Virus record (IMG/VR): IMGVR_UViG_3300017719_000225
Location: 1 to 22,908 of that record
Source: a virus
DNA: 22,908 nucleotides
Direction: 5' to 3' (one strand)
Position 1 is the stretch's first letter; the number at the start of each line of letters is the position of its first letter. Below are positions 7,695-13,761 of this stretch, piece after piece. A program made the position numbers and the translations under genes. The notes beneath the pieces were generated by a model that saw only the letters and a list, made by a program, of their open reading frames with translations, did not search any database and was not told the origin of the DNA.

Positions 7695-9576
7695 GTACCT
7701 TGAACAAGGTCTCTCAATCATTCCAATACGACCTGATACAAAGCGCCCTGCAATAAGGTGGAAGGAGTATCAAAATCGACAACCCACTCATGAAGAGGTA
7801 GAGCAGTGGTTTACCACTTGGCCTGACGCCAACATAGCCGTGGTAACAGGTGAGGTTTCAGGTGTTGTCATTGTGGACTGCGATAACGATGAGGCGCTTA
7901 GCTCAGCATTAAGCTGTGATATGCGTTCACCTATTCGCGTGTCCACTAAGCGAGGATGTCACCTATGGTTTACCCATCCTCGTGATGGTGTACGCCGAGG
8001 CCCAAGAGCCGGAGGTAATTCCACTGGTTCGGATTGGCCTCGGACTAACGGGCTAGATTTCCGTGGAGATGGTAGCTATGCACTACTACCACCCTCGTTA
8101 AACTACAAATGGTGCATCCCCTCTGGCCTCGACATGTTCGATGACATGCCCGTATGGAAGGACTGGTCGCCAAGCAACTCTGTGGACGCCAAGAATGAGT
8201 TTGTGTTTGAGGACTTAAACCTTACCGATATACGTTTCGATCCCACCGCACTCATGACAGAGTGGGAGCGCACAGAAGCCTTTGTAAAGAAGCGTGGATT
8301 TAAGGATGGAAAGATTCCTGCTGGCCAAGGGAATGGTCGCAACGAACGTGTAATGAGATACGCATCTGAATGTGTACTGCAAGGTGCATTCGGCCCCGAG
8401 CTTCGTGTTCGTTGCCGCGCATTCATGGATCACTTCTTCCGCGAACATCTACGCGACAAAGAATTTGAGGACACTCTCGATAGTGTTGAACGCATGGAGC
8501 GGCGTAATCATCCAGAGCGTTTCGATCCGAACTCTGGTGAGTACATCTATAAGCGTCCCGACATTGAAGTCTTTGATGGTGAGAAACGTGAGCGGAAACT
8601 GATCACCGTCACCGATGCCGATGGCCTAATTGAACAGGGCAAGAACAGGCAGTACTTTCTCGAGCCTTGGTTGCGTCCTAACACCATTATTCAGATACAT
8701 GGATACTCGGGCTCAGGTAAAACAATGTTCCTCCAGCACGCCTTATATGCGCTCTCGGCGGGGGCTAGATACTTCGGCCCATTCGAGTGTCACAAGCCTG
8801 CGCGTGTACTTTACTTCGACTTTGAATTAAGCCAAGGCGACCTTGGTCGTCGCCTTGGAGACCTTCGAGAAATGTTTGGAGACGCAGAGGATAGGTTCTC
8901 CGTCTGGACACCTTGGCTCGAGGACAAGGAAATAAATATGCGCACCGCCGCTGGTCTTCGTGAGATGTCGGGTTGGGTTGAGTACTACAAGCCAGAGATC
9001 GTTGTGTTCGACACTATACGTACAGCATGGTCTGGCATGAGCGAGAACTCAGCAGAGGAATGGTCAGAGATAAATAGGCTTGCACTGCGGCTTCGTAATG
9101 CAGGCATGACCGTCATCATGTTGCACCACAGCAACAAGCCCGGAGACGATGGACTAGGACGAGAAGCGGGCTCAACCAACCAGCTCACTGTCCTCGAAAC
9201 TCAAATCCGTGTCACCCAAATCTACAGGGACGAGGAAACAGCCAAGCAAAAAGCTGGCATGTGGAATGACAAGTACGAGCGTCCACCTATGGATGCGCTA
9301 GAGGCTAAGCTGTCAAAGGATTGGTATGTTGCGATGGCTCTTGAGATTCGATACGGCAAGGTGCGTGAGTGGACAGAGGTGCATGATCCCATCCAGTTCA
9401 TCGGCTGGGCCGTCCACAAAGTATCCGGCAAGAAGAAATTGGTAAGCAGCTATTCTACCAAACAGCGAGCTAAAGAGATGGCACTTGATGGTCGTGGCCC
9501 GGTGGACATCAGCCAAGAACTATCTCGTCCATTAGACGTAATCAACGAGTGGTTAGGCATCAATGAAGCTAACTAA
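7660..9576 (+). CDS. Bifunctional primase-polymerase / RepA-like helicase
   Basis: 638 residues in two parts. Residues 5-180 are a prim-pol (AEP) domain: VVIVDCDND supplies the metal-binding D73-x-D75, STKRGCHLWF the conserved Gly-His strand, and LDFRGDGSYALLPPS the Asp and PPS motif. Residues about 320-600 are a RecA-fold helicase like RSF1010 RepA: Walker A GYSGSGKT (about 348-355), VLYFDFELSQ, Walker B-like IVVFDTIRTAWSG (about 447-459) and sensor MLHHSNKPGDDG. Together they prime and unwind DNA, making this the phage replication initiator/primosome. The start ATG at 7660 has AAAGGTGAG just upstream and overlaps the Cro-like gene. No separate DNA polymerase gene is visible in this window. 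Confidence 0.92.
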   Translation: MPQESLIDAAIEYLEQGLSIIPIRPDTKRPAIRWKEYQNRQPTHEEVEQWFTTWPDANIAVVTGEVSGVVIVDCDNDEALSSALSCDMRSPIRVSTKRGCHLWFTHPRDGVRRGPRAGGNSTGSDWPRTNGLDFRGDGSYALLPPSLNYKWCIPSGLDMFDDMPVWKDWSPSNSVDAKNEFVFEDLNLTDIRFDPTALMTEWERTEAFVKKRGFKDGKIPAGQGNGRNERVMRYASECVLQGAFGPELRVRCRAFMDHFFREHLRDKEFEDTLDSVERMERRNHPERFDPNSGEYIYKRPDIEVFDGEKRERKLITVTDADGLIEQGKNRQYFLEPWLRPNTIIQIHGYSGSGKTMFLQHALYALSAGARYFGPFECHKPARVLYFDFELSQGDLGRRLGDLREMFGDAEDRFSVWTPWLEDKEINMRTAAGLREMSGWVEYYKPEIVVFDTIRTAWSGMSENSAEEWSEINRLALRLRNAGMTVIMLHHSNKPGDDGLGREAGSTNQLTVLETQIRVTQIYRDEETAKQKAGMWNDKYERPPMDALEAKLSKDWYVAMALEIRYGKVREWTEVHDPIQFIGWAVHKVSGKKKLVSSYSTKQRAKEMALDGRGPVDISQELSRPLDVINEWLGINEAN

Positions 9577-9745
9577 TCGTGACTTGAAACAGCTTAACCC
9601 TAAAAAGTTTCTGCAACCGAAGGCTGGGTACAATCTCAGCCATGTTGCTGACGAGGAAGAGAACATGGTCTATTGTAAATGCGAGCCCAGACACAAGGTA
9701 ATTATCAAACCATGCCCTCGGTGCGGCAACAGGGCTCGTGTATGA
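9563..9745 (+). CDS. Small zinc-ribbon protein
   Basis: 60 residues, with a C-terminal Cys pattern CKCEPRH (C-x-C) and, 13 residues on, CPRCG (CxxC), consistent with a four-cysteine zinc knuckle. The N-terminal half is basic (NRDLKQLNPKKFLQPK). No enzymatic motif is visible. It overlaps the end of the primase gene by 14 bases and the next gene by ATGA (9742-9745), so it is translated as part of the replication operon. A nucleic-acid-binding or protein-interaction role is likely but not shown. Confidence 0.65.
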   Translation: MKLTNRDLKQLNPKKFLQPKAGYNLSHVADEEENMVYCKCEPRHKVIIKPCPRCGNRARV

Positions 9746-10263
9746 GCCGCTATACTACCATACGCGATGCTTTGTCTTTTGCTGATCAGCAATCCGTGTT
9801 TGATTTCGTAATTAACTCACGCTATTACATTGGCAATTCTGATAGACAAGGCACAAAGGCGGAGCGACATAAGTATCTTTGCTCCGCTTACAGTGAAGAG
9901 GACGTTAGTCGGCTTGGGTTTTTCCAGATGATAAAAGATAAGCGACTATTGGATTTGATTGGGGGTCGTCCTCAAGACTCATGCTGGGTGAACTTGACGA
10001 CACCCCACAACGTCCACTTTGTTCACGCCCACCCTAATCAGCACACGCTTGTGTATTACGTTAATCACGATTGGGAGCAAGACTGGGCGGGCGAGACAAT
10101 AATCTATGAGGACAACGGCGTGGACATTCACGCCTGTATTCCGTTTGTTCCCGGTCAAGTTTTATGGCTGGACAAGAATGTGCCTCATGCACTTAGGCCG
10201 CCTTCGTCCTCGGCACCATCATTTAGGTTTACTCTAAGCCTGTTTTTTTCAGATTACGGTTAG
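9742..10263 (+). CDS. 2OG-Fe(II) oxygenase (prolyl-hydroxylase-like fold)
   Basis: 173 residues from the ATG at 9742, which overlaps the upstream stop as ATGA; an earlier in-frame ATG at 9679 is buried in the zinc-ribbon gene and is rejected. The C-terminal half has the double-stranded beta-helix signature of phage oxygenases: FVHAHPNQ, TLVYYVN, DWAGETIIYED, VPGQVLWLDKNVPHALRP and FRFTLSLFF. The candidate metal ligands are H95, H97 and H149, with R162 for 2-oxoglutarate. Position 97 is His where most family members have Asp/Glu, so the facial triad is unusual and activity is less certain. Substrate is unknown; nucleotides, DNA bases or protein side chains are all possible. It is the last gene of the rightward replication operon and meets the 10229 gene tail to tail with a 35-base overlap. 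Confidence 0.78.
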   Translation: MSRYTTIRDALSFADQQSVFDFVINSRYYIGNSDRQGTKAERHKYLCSAYSEEDVSRLGFFQMIKDKRLLDLIGGRPQDSCWVNLTTPHNVHFVHAHPNQHTLVYYVNHDWEQDWAGETIIYEDNGVDIHACIPFVPGQVLWLDKNVPHALRPPSSSAPSFRFTLSLFFSDYG

Positions 10264-10429
10264 GCCCAATATAAGTAACGTAAGAACCGGGGAACACGCG
10301 CCTTAGTTCATCGGTCATAGCTTTTAACTCTGGCTCCTTGTCCGCCCAAGCCCTACCCAAAGCCTTCCAATCATCTGCCGTGTAGTTATCCTTGCGACTT
10401 GCGTCCATAGGTTCTAATTCTATCGTCAC
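10229..10429 (-). CDS. Small protein downstream of RuvC-like gene, function unknown
   Basis: 66 residues from a GTG at 10429. That start overlaps the upstream stop (GTGA, 10426-10429) and has AAGGAG eight bases before it; a longer in-frame ATG start at 10450 would sit upstream of that ribosome site. The sequence is mostly helical and charged (TADDWKALGRAW, KAMTDELRRVFPG), and I do not recognise the family. It is coupled to the RuvC-like resolvase. Its 3' end overlaps the convergent oxygenase gene by 35 bases, so the two transcription units share antisense sequence. Confidence 0.6.
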   Translation of the reverse strand: MTIELEPMDASRKDNYTADDWKALGRAWADKEPELKAMTDELRRVFPGSYVTYIGPNRNLKKTGLE

Positions 10430-10887
10430 TCTTTTGACTCCTTGAAACATTCTTCACCCCACTTGCAGATCAAGATGGCGTCGGCATGGTTGTCATCGAG
10501 CGGTTGTTGCCAGCCGAGATCGCAAGCTGCTCTTATCATGTCTTTCTTGTCTGCCTTTCCTGATCCTGTTGCCCACTTCTTTAGTGTGGGGACAGCTACA
10601 TTGGAGAAAGGAATGCCGTAGCTTTTTGCAATCCCTCTCGCCTGCCAATGCAAGCCAAGGAGAATCATTCGTGCGGCACCGAGTAAACGGTTAGGGGGAA
10701 GCTCAGAGATTATACGGTCAGGTTTATCAGATTCAATAATGAAACTCAGGTTGCTGTGAAACTTAACAGCCATCTGGCCCCAGTCTTTTTCTTTATTGCG
10801 TAGGTCTATCACCCCGCCGTTACCATTAGAGTGAGCCCAACCAGTTTTGGATGCGAGGTCTAAGCCGAGGATCGTCTGTGACGTCAC
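10426..10887 (-). CDS. RuvC-like Holliday junction resolvase
   Basis: 153 residues with the RNase H-fold motifs of phage RuvC enzymes: LGLDLASKTGWA (D10), IISELPP (E62) and DDNHADAILI (D131/D132, D136), plus a Lys-rich loop KKWATGSGKADKKDM. These four acidic residues bind two metals and cut four-way junctions or branched replication DNA before packaging. The start is a GTG at 10887; AAGG lies about 11 bases upstream, a weak ribosome site. The first ten bases (10878-10887) form the palindrome GTGACGTCAC. Codons 2-5 are perfectly complementary to the 5' end of an RNA predicted to start near 10995, suggesting RNA-level control. It leads a two-gene leftward unit. Confidence 0.85.
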   Translation of the reverse strand: MTSQTILGLDLASKTGWAHSNGNGGVIDLRNKEKDWGQMAVKFHSNLSFIIESDKPDRIISELPPNRLLGAARMILLGLHWQARGIAKSYGIPFSNVAVPTLKKWATGSGKADKKDMIRAACDLGWQQPLDDNHADAILICKWGEECFKESKE

Positions 10888-10911
10888 TTTAAATAAACCT
10901 TTAATTAAGAC

Positions 10912-10950
10912 TTAAAAAAAACCCTGCGAGGCGTCAGCCAGAGCAGGGTT
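10912..10950 (-). terminator. Intrinsic terminator (minus strand), upstream of RuvC-like gene
   Basis: Read leftward, AACCCTGC (10950-10943) and GCAGGGTT (10927-10920) form an 8-bp stem, the loop contains a nested GGC-GTCA-GCC mini-stem, and the arm continues into a run of eight T residues (10920-10913). This is a well-formed rho-independent terminator for leftward RNA. It lies between the leftward promoter at 11002-11028 and the RuvC-like start at 10887, so it would end or attenuate that transcript before the gene. Confidence 0.8.
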
Positions 10951-10996
10951 AATAGGGGAGTAAATCAGTTGAAGTAACTCTAACTAAGTCACAGAC
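10912..10996 (-). ncRNA. Candidate short leader RNA / small RNA
   Basis: The leftward promoter at 11002-11028 predicts a start near 10995 and the terminator at 10912-10950 an end near 10912, giving an RNA of about 80 nt with no good reading frame. Its 5' end lies in GTCACAGACG (10988-10997 on the plus strand), the exact inverted copy of CGTCTGTGAC at 10873-10882, that is, codons 2-5 of the RuvC-like gene. It could be an attenuated leader of that gene, an antisense-acting small RNA, or both. The prediction rests on motifs only. Confidence 0.4.
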
Positions 10997-11001
10997 GTTA
11001 A

Positions 11002-11028
11002 ATTATCATGAATCGAACCAAATGTCAA
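11002..11028 (-). promoter_or_regulatory. Leftward sigma70-type promoter
   Basis: On the minus strand a perfect TTGACA (11023-11028) is followed after 15 bases by GATAAT (11002-11007), or after 17 bases by TAATTT (11000-11005). Either would start RNA near 10995. Operator O2 lies 6 bases upstream of the -35. It drives the leader and, on read-through of the terminator, the RuvC-like unit. Confidence 0.6.
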
Positions 11029-11034
11029 CTTTAT

Positions 11035-11048
11035 ACACCTTTAGGTGT
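11035..11048. promoter_or_regulatory. Operator O2 between divergent promoters
   Basis: ACACCT-TT-AGGTGT, a perfect 6-bp inverted repeat that shares its core with the 16-bp sites at 7409 and 22822 but lacks the outer G/C pair. It sits between the -35 elements of the leftward (11023-11028) and rightward (11057-11062) promoters, so one bound dimer could affect both. A degenerate half-site, GTGTCACC, follows at 11065-11072 in the spacer of the rightward promoter. Confidence 0.65.
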
Positions 11049-11056
11049 GTTATTTG

Positions 11057-11084
11057 TTGCTAAGTGTCACCTTAGTGCTACAAT
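11057..11084 (+). promoter_or_regulatory. Rightward sigma70-type promoter
   Basis: TTGCTA (11057-11062), a 16-base spacer and TACAAT (11079-11084; 5 of 6 to consensus). It predicts a transcript start near 11091, 30 bases before the TTG start of the HTH gene at 11121. It is the only clear promoter before the long rightward run 11121-15574, so it may drive the nuclease genes and possibly the lysis genes. Confidence 0.6.
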
Positions 11085-11120
11085 GCAAAGCACAACTAAC
11101 TTACATGGGAGAGTTTTAAG

Positions 11121-11417
11121 TTGCCTAGAGTCGTCGAGATCACTGACGACAACATGACTTGGCTAACTGAACATCACGCGCAAGTTACCCTTACTGAAGC
11201 CGCACGCAGATTAGATGTGTGTGTCGATACTCTTAAAAGAATTCTAGTCCGAGAAGGACTACGTGATTTTGAAGGCGCTAAATATGTTGTTGCACGCAAA
11301 GTAACGGTAGCTATGTGGGAGCGTCCTTGTATGGACTGCAAGTCCACAGAGCTGCGCCCTAAAAACTGGTACTACTGCAAGAAGTGCCGAGCCGATAGAG
11401 GTTATGAGGACGAGTGA
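11121..11417 (+). CDS. HTH plus zinc-ribbon DNA-binding protein
   Basis: 98 residues from a TTG start at 11121, with GGGAGAG upstream. Residues about 22-46 (VTLTEAARRLDVCVDTLKRILVREG) form a helix-turn-helix of the kind found in phage regulators and small terminases. The C-terminal third has CMDC (C70, C73) and CKKC (C86, C89), a zinc ribbon. It is the first gene behind the rightward promoter and overlaps the next gene by GTGA, so it may regulate this operon. A DNA-recognition subunit for the nucleases that follow is an alternative. I cannot name a family with certainty. Confidence 0.75.
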   Translation: MPRVVEITDDNMTWLTEHHAQVTLTEAARRLDVCVDTLKRILVREGLRDFEGAKYVVARKVTVAMWERPCMDCKSTELRPKNWYYCKKCRADRGYEDE

Positions 11418-11782
11418 GTGTCCGCAAAGGTAACGGATACGAAGTTGAACTGGCTAAGTATCTCACCGATAACCTTGGTATCCCCGTCAACCGCTCGCCG
11501 TTGAGCGGCGGCGGTTTTGGTGACATCCAGATGGCTGATCTGTATGGCACTCCTGACGTATGGGTAGAGGCCAAGAGAACAGAGAAGGCATCTGTCTACT
11601 CCGCAATGGAGCAGGCTGAGAGAGGCATTAAGGCAAGGCAATGCCCCGACGCACCAGTAGTAATCACCCGCAAGAATAATGTCGATACAAAAGATTCGTT
11701 AGTCATCATGAGGCTGGACGACTGGAAGGATATTTATCGCGCATACTTAATCCTCACAGGAGAGGTTAAGCATGAGCAATGA
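11414..11782 (+). CDS. PD-(D/E)XK Holliday-junction-resolvase-like nuclease
   Basis: 122 residues. KGNGYEVELAKYL gives the first conserved acidic residue (E10), and GGGFGD...GTPDVWVEAKRTE gives D37, D48 and E52-x-K54, the core of small Hjc/VRR-NUC-like PD-(D/E)XK nucleases. Short phage versions like this cut branched DNA or nick at replication forks. The start is a GTG at 11414 overlapping the upstream stop (GTGA). The gene overlaps the next by 11 bases. With the RuvC-like protein the phage has two candidate junction-cutting enzymes, so this one may serve another step such as packaging or host DNA breakdown. Confidence 0.8.
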   Translation: MSVRKGNGYEVELAKYLTDNLGIPVNRSPLSGGGFGDIQMADLYGTPDVWVEAKRTEKASVYSAMEQAERGIKARQCPDAPVVITRKNNVDTKDSLVIMRLDDWKDIYRAYLILTGEVKHEQ

Positions 11783-12008
11783 ATGTTACATTGACACACT
11801 AGAAGAGATGGTAACTGAGCTTAAAGATAATGGAGGCGACATCCAAAACGTAGTCGTCCTCGCTCGAGTAATGAGCGAAGATTCTGAGGGCATATTCATA
11901 GGTATGTCCGAGGACATAATGGATGATCCCAGCCGTATCCTTGGCCACTTAGAACTCGTGAAGGGCAAGGTCTTTGACATGATGTCCATCAAGAGGACGG
12001 CGCACTGA
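11772..12008 (+). CDS. Small acidic phage protein, function unknown
   Basis: 78 residues, acidic, with a predicted helix-strand mix: LEEMVTELKDNGGDIQNVVVLARV, then SRILGHLELVKGKVFDMM. Small proteins with an internal ILGHLE-type segment are common in phage early operons; I know no function. It overlaps the PD-(D/E)XK gene by 11 bases and has AGGAGAGG 10 bases upstream. No cysteines beyond C5 and no membrane segment are seen. Confidence 0.65.
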   Translation: MSNECYIDTLEEMVTELKDNGGDIQNVVVLARVMSEDSEGIFIGMSEDIMDDPSRILGHLELVKGKVFDMMSIKRTAH

Positions 12009-12011
12009 GTA

Positions 12012-12503
12012 ATGTCGGAGACAAAACGCTGCCCCGGATGCAAGAGGCAGAAACCTCTTAATCAATTTAGGTTGCGCGGTGCTTCGGCTGGTGACAGGGA
12101 GGGCAAACCCTACGGCAAGTGCCGTCCTTGTAACCAACTTCGCGAAGCAGCAAGGTTCAATCAAGAAGACCCCGGGCCATTCCTCATGGCAATGGTACAA
12201 GCTAGAGCCAGATCAACAACTAAAGGCTGGCATCTCTCTTCTTTCGACGTCCTTGAGCAATGGACGAAGCAGGCCGGTAAGTGCGCTTTATCTGGCAAGC
12301 CTATGACTCACACCCGTGGCGACGGAGCGGTCTACACCAATGTCAGCATCGACAGGATAGACAACAAGAAAGGCTACACCAAGGACAACATCCATCTGGT
12401 CTGCTTCATAGCTAACCTAATGAAGCACACAATGACCGTGGACGAACTGGCCGAATGGTGCAAGGCAATAACAAGACACCAAAAAAAGCACGGACGACCA
12501 TAA
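12012..12503 (+). CDS. HNH endonuclease with N-terminal zinc ribbon
   Basis: 163 residues. The N-terminus has CPGC (C7, C10) and CRPC (C37, C40), a zinc ribbon. The C-terminal half carries the HNH-type finger: CALSGKPMT, then VSIDRIDNKKGYTKDNIHLVC (D114, N118, N126, H128) and CFIANLMK. Its last residues are basic. HNH proteins of this size are either free-standing homing endonucleases or nicking enzymes that work with the terminase in packaging. Its position in a compact operon, three bases after the previous stop, fits a functional phage gene as well as a recent homing insertion. Ribosome site is weak. Confidence 0.8.
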   Translation: MSETKRCPGCKRQKPLNQFRLRGASAGDREGKPYGKCRPCNQLREAARFNQEDPGPFLMAMVQARARSTTKGWHLSSFDVLEQWTKQAGKCALSGKPMTHTRGDGAVYTNVSIDRIDNKKGYTKDNIHLVCFIANLMKHTMTVDELAEWCKAITRHQKKHGRP

Positions 12504-12545
12504 CTCCTCCGGCGCGTAGTATTTTCTATATCACAGGAGAATATT

Positions 12546-12803
12546 ATGGCAGCCAAAAAGCGAGTGTCCTCCGCCTGCAAAGGCAAGAGCCTCAACAAAC
12601 CCTTTAAAACCCCAAGCGGCCCCAAGAAGTCTGCTGTCTGCGTGAAGGACGGTAGCTCAGTTAAGGTCGTTCGCTTCGGGGACAAGAACATGACCATCAA
12701 GAAACACATCCCGGCCCGCAAGAAATCTTTCCGGGCTCGCCATAACTGCTCGTCCCCCGGCCCTAAAACCAAAGCGAGGTACTGGTCATGCAAGGCGTGG
12801 TAA
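12546..12803 (+). CDS. Small basic Cys-containing phage protein (DUF6321-like)
   Basis: 85 residues, strongly basic, with CKGKSLNKPFKTPSGPKK near the start and HNCSSPGPKTKARYWSCKAW at the end. I recognise this as a conserved small protein of marine tailed phages (DUF6321 is my best recollection of the name); function unknown. The Lys/Arg content and paired cysteines suggest binding to DNA or to a virion component. AGGAGA seven bases upstream is a good ribosome site. It is first in a run of four small basic genes (12546-13248), and its last 16 bases overlap the next gene. Confidence 0.7.
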   Translation: MAAKKRVSSACKGKSLNKPFKTPSGPKKSAVCVKDGSSVKVVRFGDKNMTIKKHIPARKKSFRARHNCSSPGPKTKARYWSCKAW

Positions 12804-12919
12804 AGAAATCTAAGAGTGTGCGCCCGCTAGGGCGGCGCACACGTTCAGCGAATATGAAGCACAAGCCTTGTCCATGTACGGAAAAGCGCACGGGAGGTAG
12901 TCGTGGCCGCAAAAAGTAA
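12788..12919 (+). CDS. 43-residue basic peptide gene
   Basis: A short frame from ATG 12788 to TAA 12919: about 43 residues, rich in Lys and Arg, with CPC in the middle (HKPCPCTEKRTGG). It overlaps the genes on both sides by 16-17 bases, which fits the packing of this operon. It holds a perfect 9-bp inverted repeat (12816-12824 / 12834-12842), GTGTGCGCC with GGCGCACAC, that could fold in the mRNA. There is no clear ribosome site at the ATG, so translation by coupling is assumed. It could also be a non-coding spacer. Confidence 0.4.
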   Translation: MQGVVKKSKSVRPLGRRTRSANMKHKPCPCTEKRTGGSRGRKK

Positions 12920-13058
12920 AACAAAGAAGGACGCCTGCTACAGCAAGGTGAAGTCTCGCTACAAGGTATGGCCATCAGCTTATGCTAGTGGAGCACTTGT
13001 TAAGTGCCGGAAGGTAGGCGCTAAGAACTGGGGGAATAAGAAGCGTGGCAAAAAGTAA
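12903..13058 (+). CDS. 51-residue basic protein (DACYSKVKSRYKVWPSAYAS family)
   Basis: From the GTG at 12903, with GGAGG five bases upstream, the strongest ribosome site of this cluster. The core KKDACYSKVKSRYKVWPSAY followed by ASGALVKCRKVGAKNWG is a motif I know from many marine phages, often fused in one chain with the WVDCKTGKPCGRKKGEKR motif encoded by the next gene. Function is unknown. Cys, Trp and Tyr with dense Lys/Arg suggest a small nucleic-acid-binding fold. It overlaps the next gene by 14 bases. Confidence 0.7.
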   Translation: MAAKSKTKKDACYSKVKSRYKVWPSAYASGALVKCRKVGAKNWGNKKRGKK

Positions 13059-13248
13059 TTCTCTCAAGAAGTGGTTCGCTCAGAACGGCGGCAAGGGCTG
13101 GGTAGATTGCAAGACCGGGAAGCCGTGTGGACGAAAGAAAGGTGAGAAGCGTAAAGGCTATCCCGCATGTCGTCCCACCAAAGCTCAATGCACCTCCGCT
13201 GCTAAAAAGAAAACATCCAGCAAGAGAATAAGCTGGAAGAGAGGGTAG
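13045..13248 (+). CDS. 67-residue basic Cys-rich protein (GWVDCKTGKPCGRKKGEKR family)
   Basis: From a GTG at 13045. It contains KKWFAQNGG, then GWVDCKTGKPCGRKKGEKRKG, then YPACRPTKAQC: four cysteines in C-x5-C...C-x6-C spacing and a very basic composition. I recognise the pattern (DUF5872-like from memory) as a phage family without known function. Four Cys and the basic tail suggest zinc and nucleic-acid binding. Together with the two genes before it, it may be a split form of a protein that is a single chain in other phages. The next gene begins within five bases of its stop. Confidence 0.7.
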   Translation: MAKSNSLKKWFAQNGGKGWVDCKTGKPCGRKKGEKRKGYPACRPTKAQCTSAAKKKTSSKRISWKRG

Positions 13249-13252
13249 TAAC

Positions 13253-13711
13253 ATCGACCCCTTATCAATAGCAGTTGGCGCATTCGGTGCGATCAAAGCT
13301 GGCGTGTCCGCAGGACGAGAAGTACAAGACCTCATGGGTGAGGTTGGAAAACTATGGGCAGCCACCGACCAGATCAACTCCCAATACTCAAAAGCGAAAG
13401 GCAAAAAGAAAGTCTTCGGCTCTGCCGAGGAAGAAGCAATGGACGAATTCATTGCCAAAACCAAAGCTCGGGAGATGGAGGACGAGCTACGTGAACTCAT
13501 TATGTATACTCGTGGTGCCGATGCGTGGAATGAACTCATTCGCATGAGAGGCGAAGCAAGAAAGCGTCGCAAGCAGGAAGCCATTGATGCCGCTAGAGCA
13601 CGCCAAGACAGAATAGATTTCTATCTCCAAGTGTCCGTCGGTATTGGTGCCAGTCTCCTTGGCATCATGATTATCTTCTTCGTATTCAGCCTAATCATCA
13701 ACAACAGCTAG
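13253..13711 (+). CDS. Membrane-anchored helical protein of lysis cassette (possible ATC start)
   Basis: The frame from the GTG at 13304 gives 135 residues, but it is open upstream, and the encoded upstream segment DPLSIAVGAFGAIKAGV looks like the MDPxSIA start of this phage protein type. In phase with that start is ATC at 13253, six bases after GAGGGT and four after the previous stop; no ATG, GTG or TTG is available there. I therefore extend the gene to 13253 (152 residues). The middle is long charged helix, and residues near the C-terminus (LQVSVGIGASLLGIMIIFFVFSL) make one membrane span. It lies just before the holin. A spanin or lysis-control role is inferred. Confidence 0.65.
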   Translation: MDPLSIAVGAFGAIKAGVSAGREVQDLMGEVGKLWAATDQINSQYSKAKGKKKVFGSAEEEAMDEFIAKTKAREMEDELRELIMYTRGADAWNELIRMRGEARKRRKQEAIDAARARQDRIDFYLQVSVGIGASLLGIMIIFFVFSLIINNS

Positions 13712-13761
13712 GACGACAGTGCTTGTCCTCCCCATGAATAATGGTATCAGGAGGTAACATT

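Noticed and set aside
9679-9741. Longer start for the first 2OG oxygenase
   Set aside because: The extra 21 codons overlap the zinc-ribbon gene out of frame, while the ATG at 9742 shows ATGA coupling and the usual N-terminus length.
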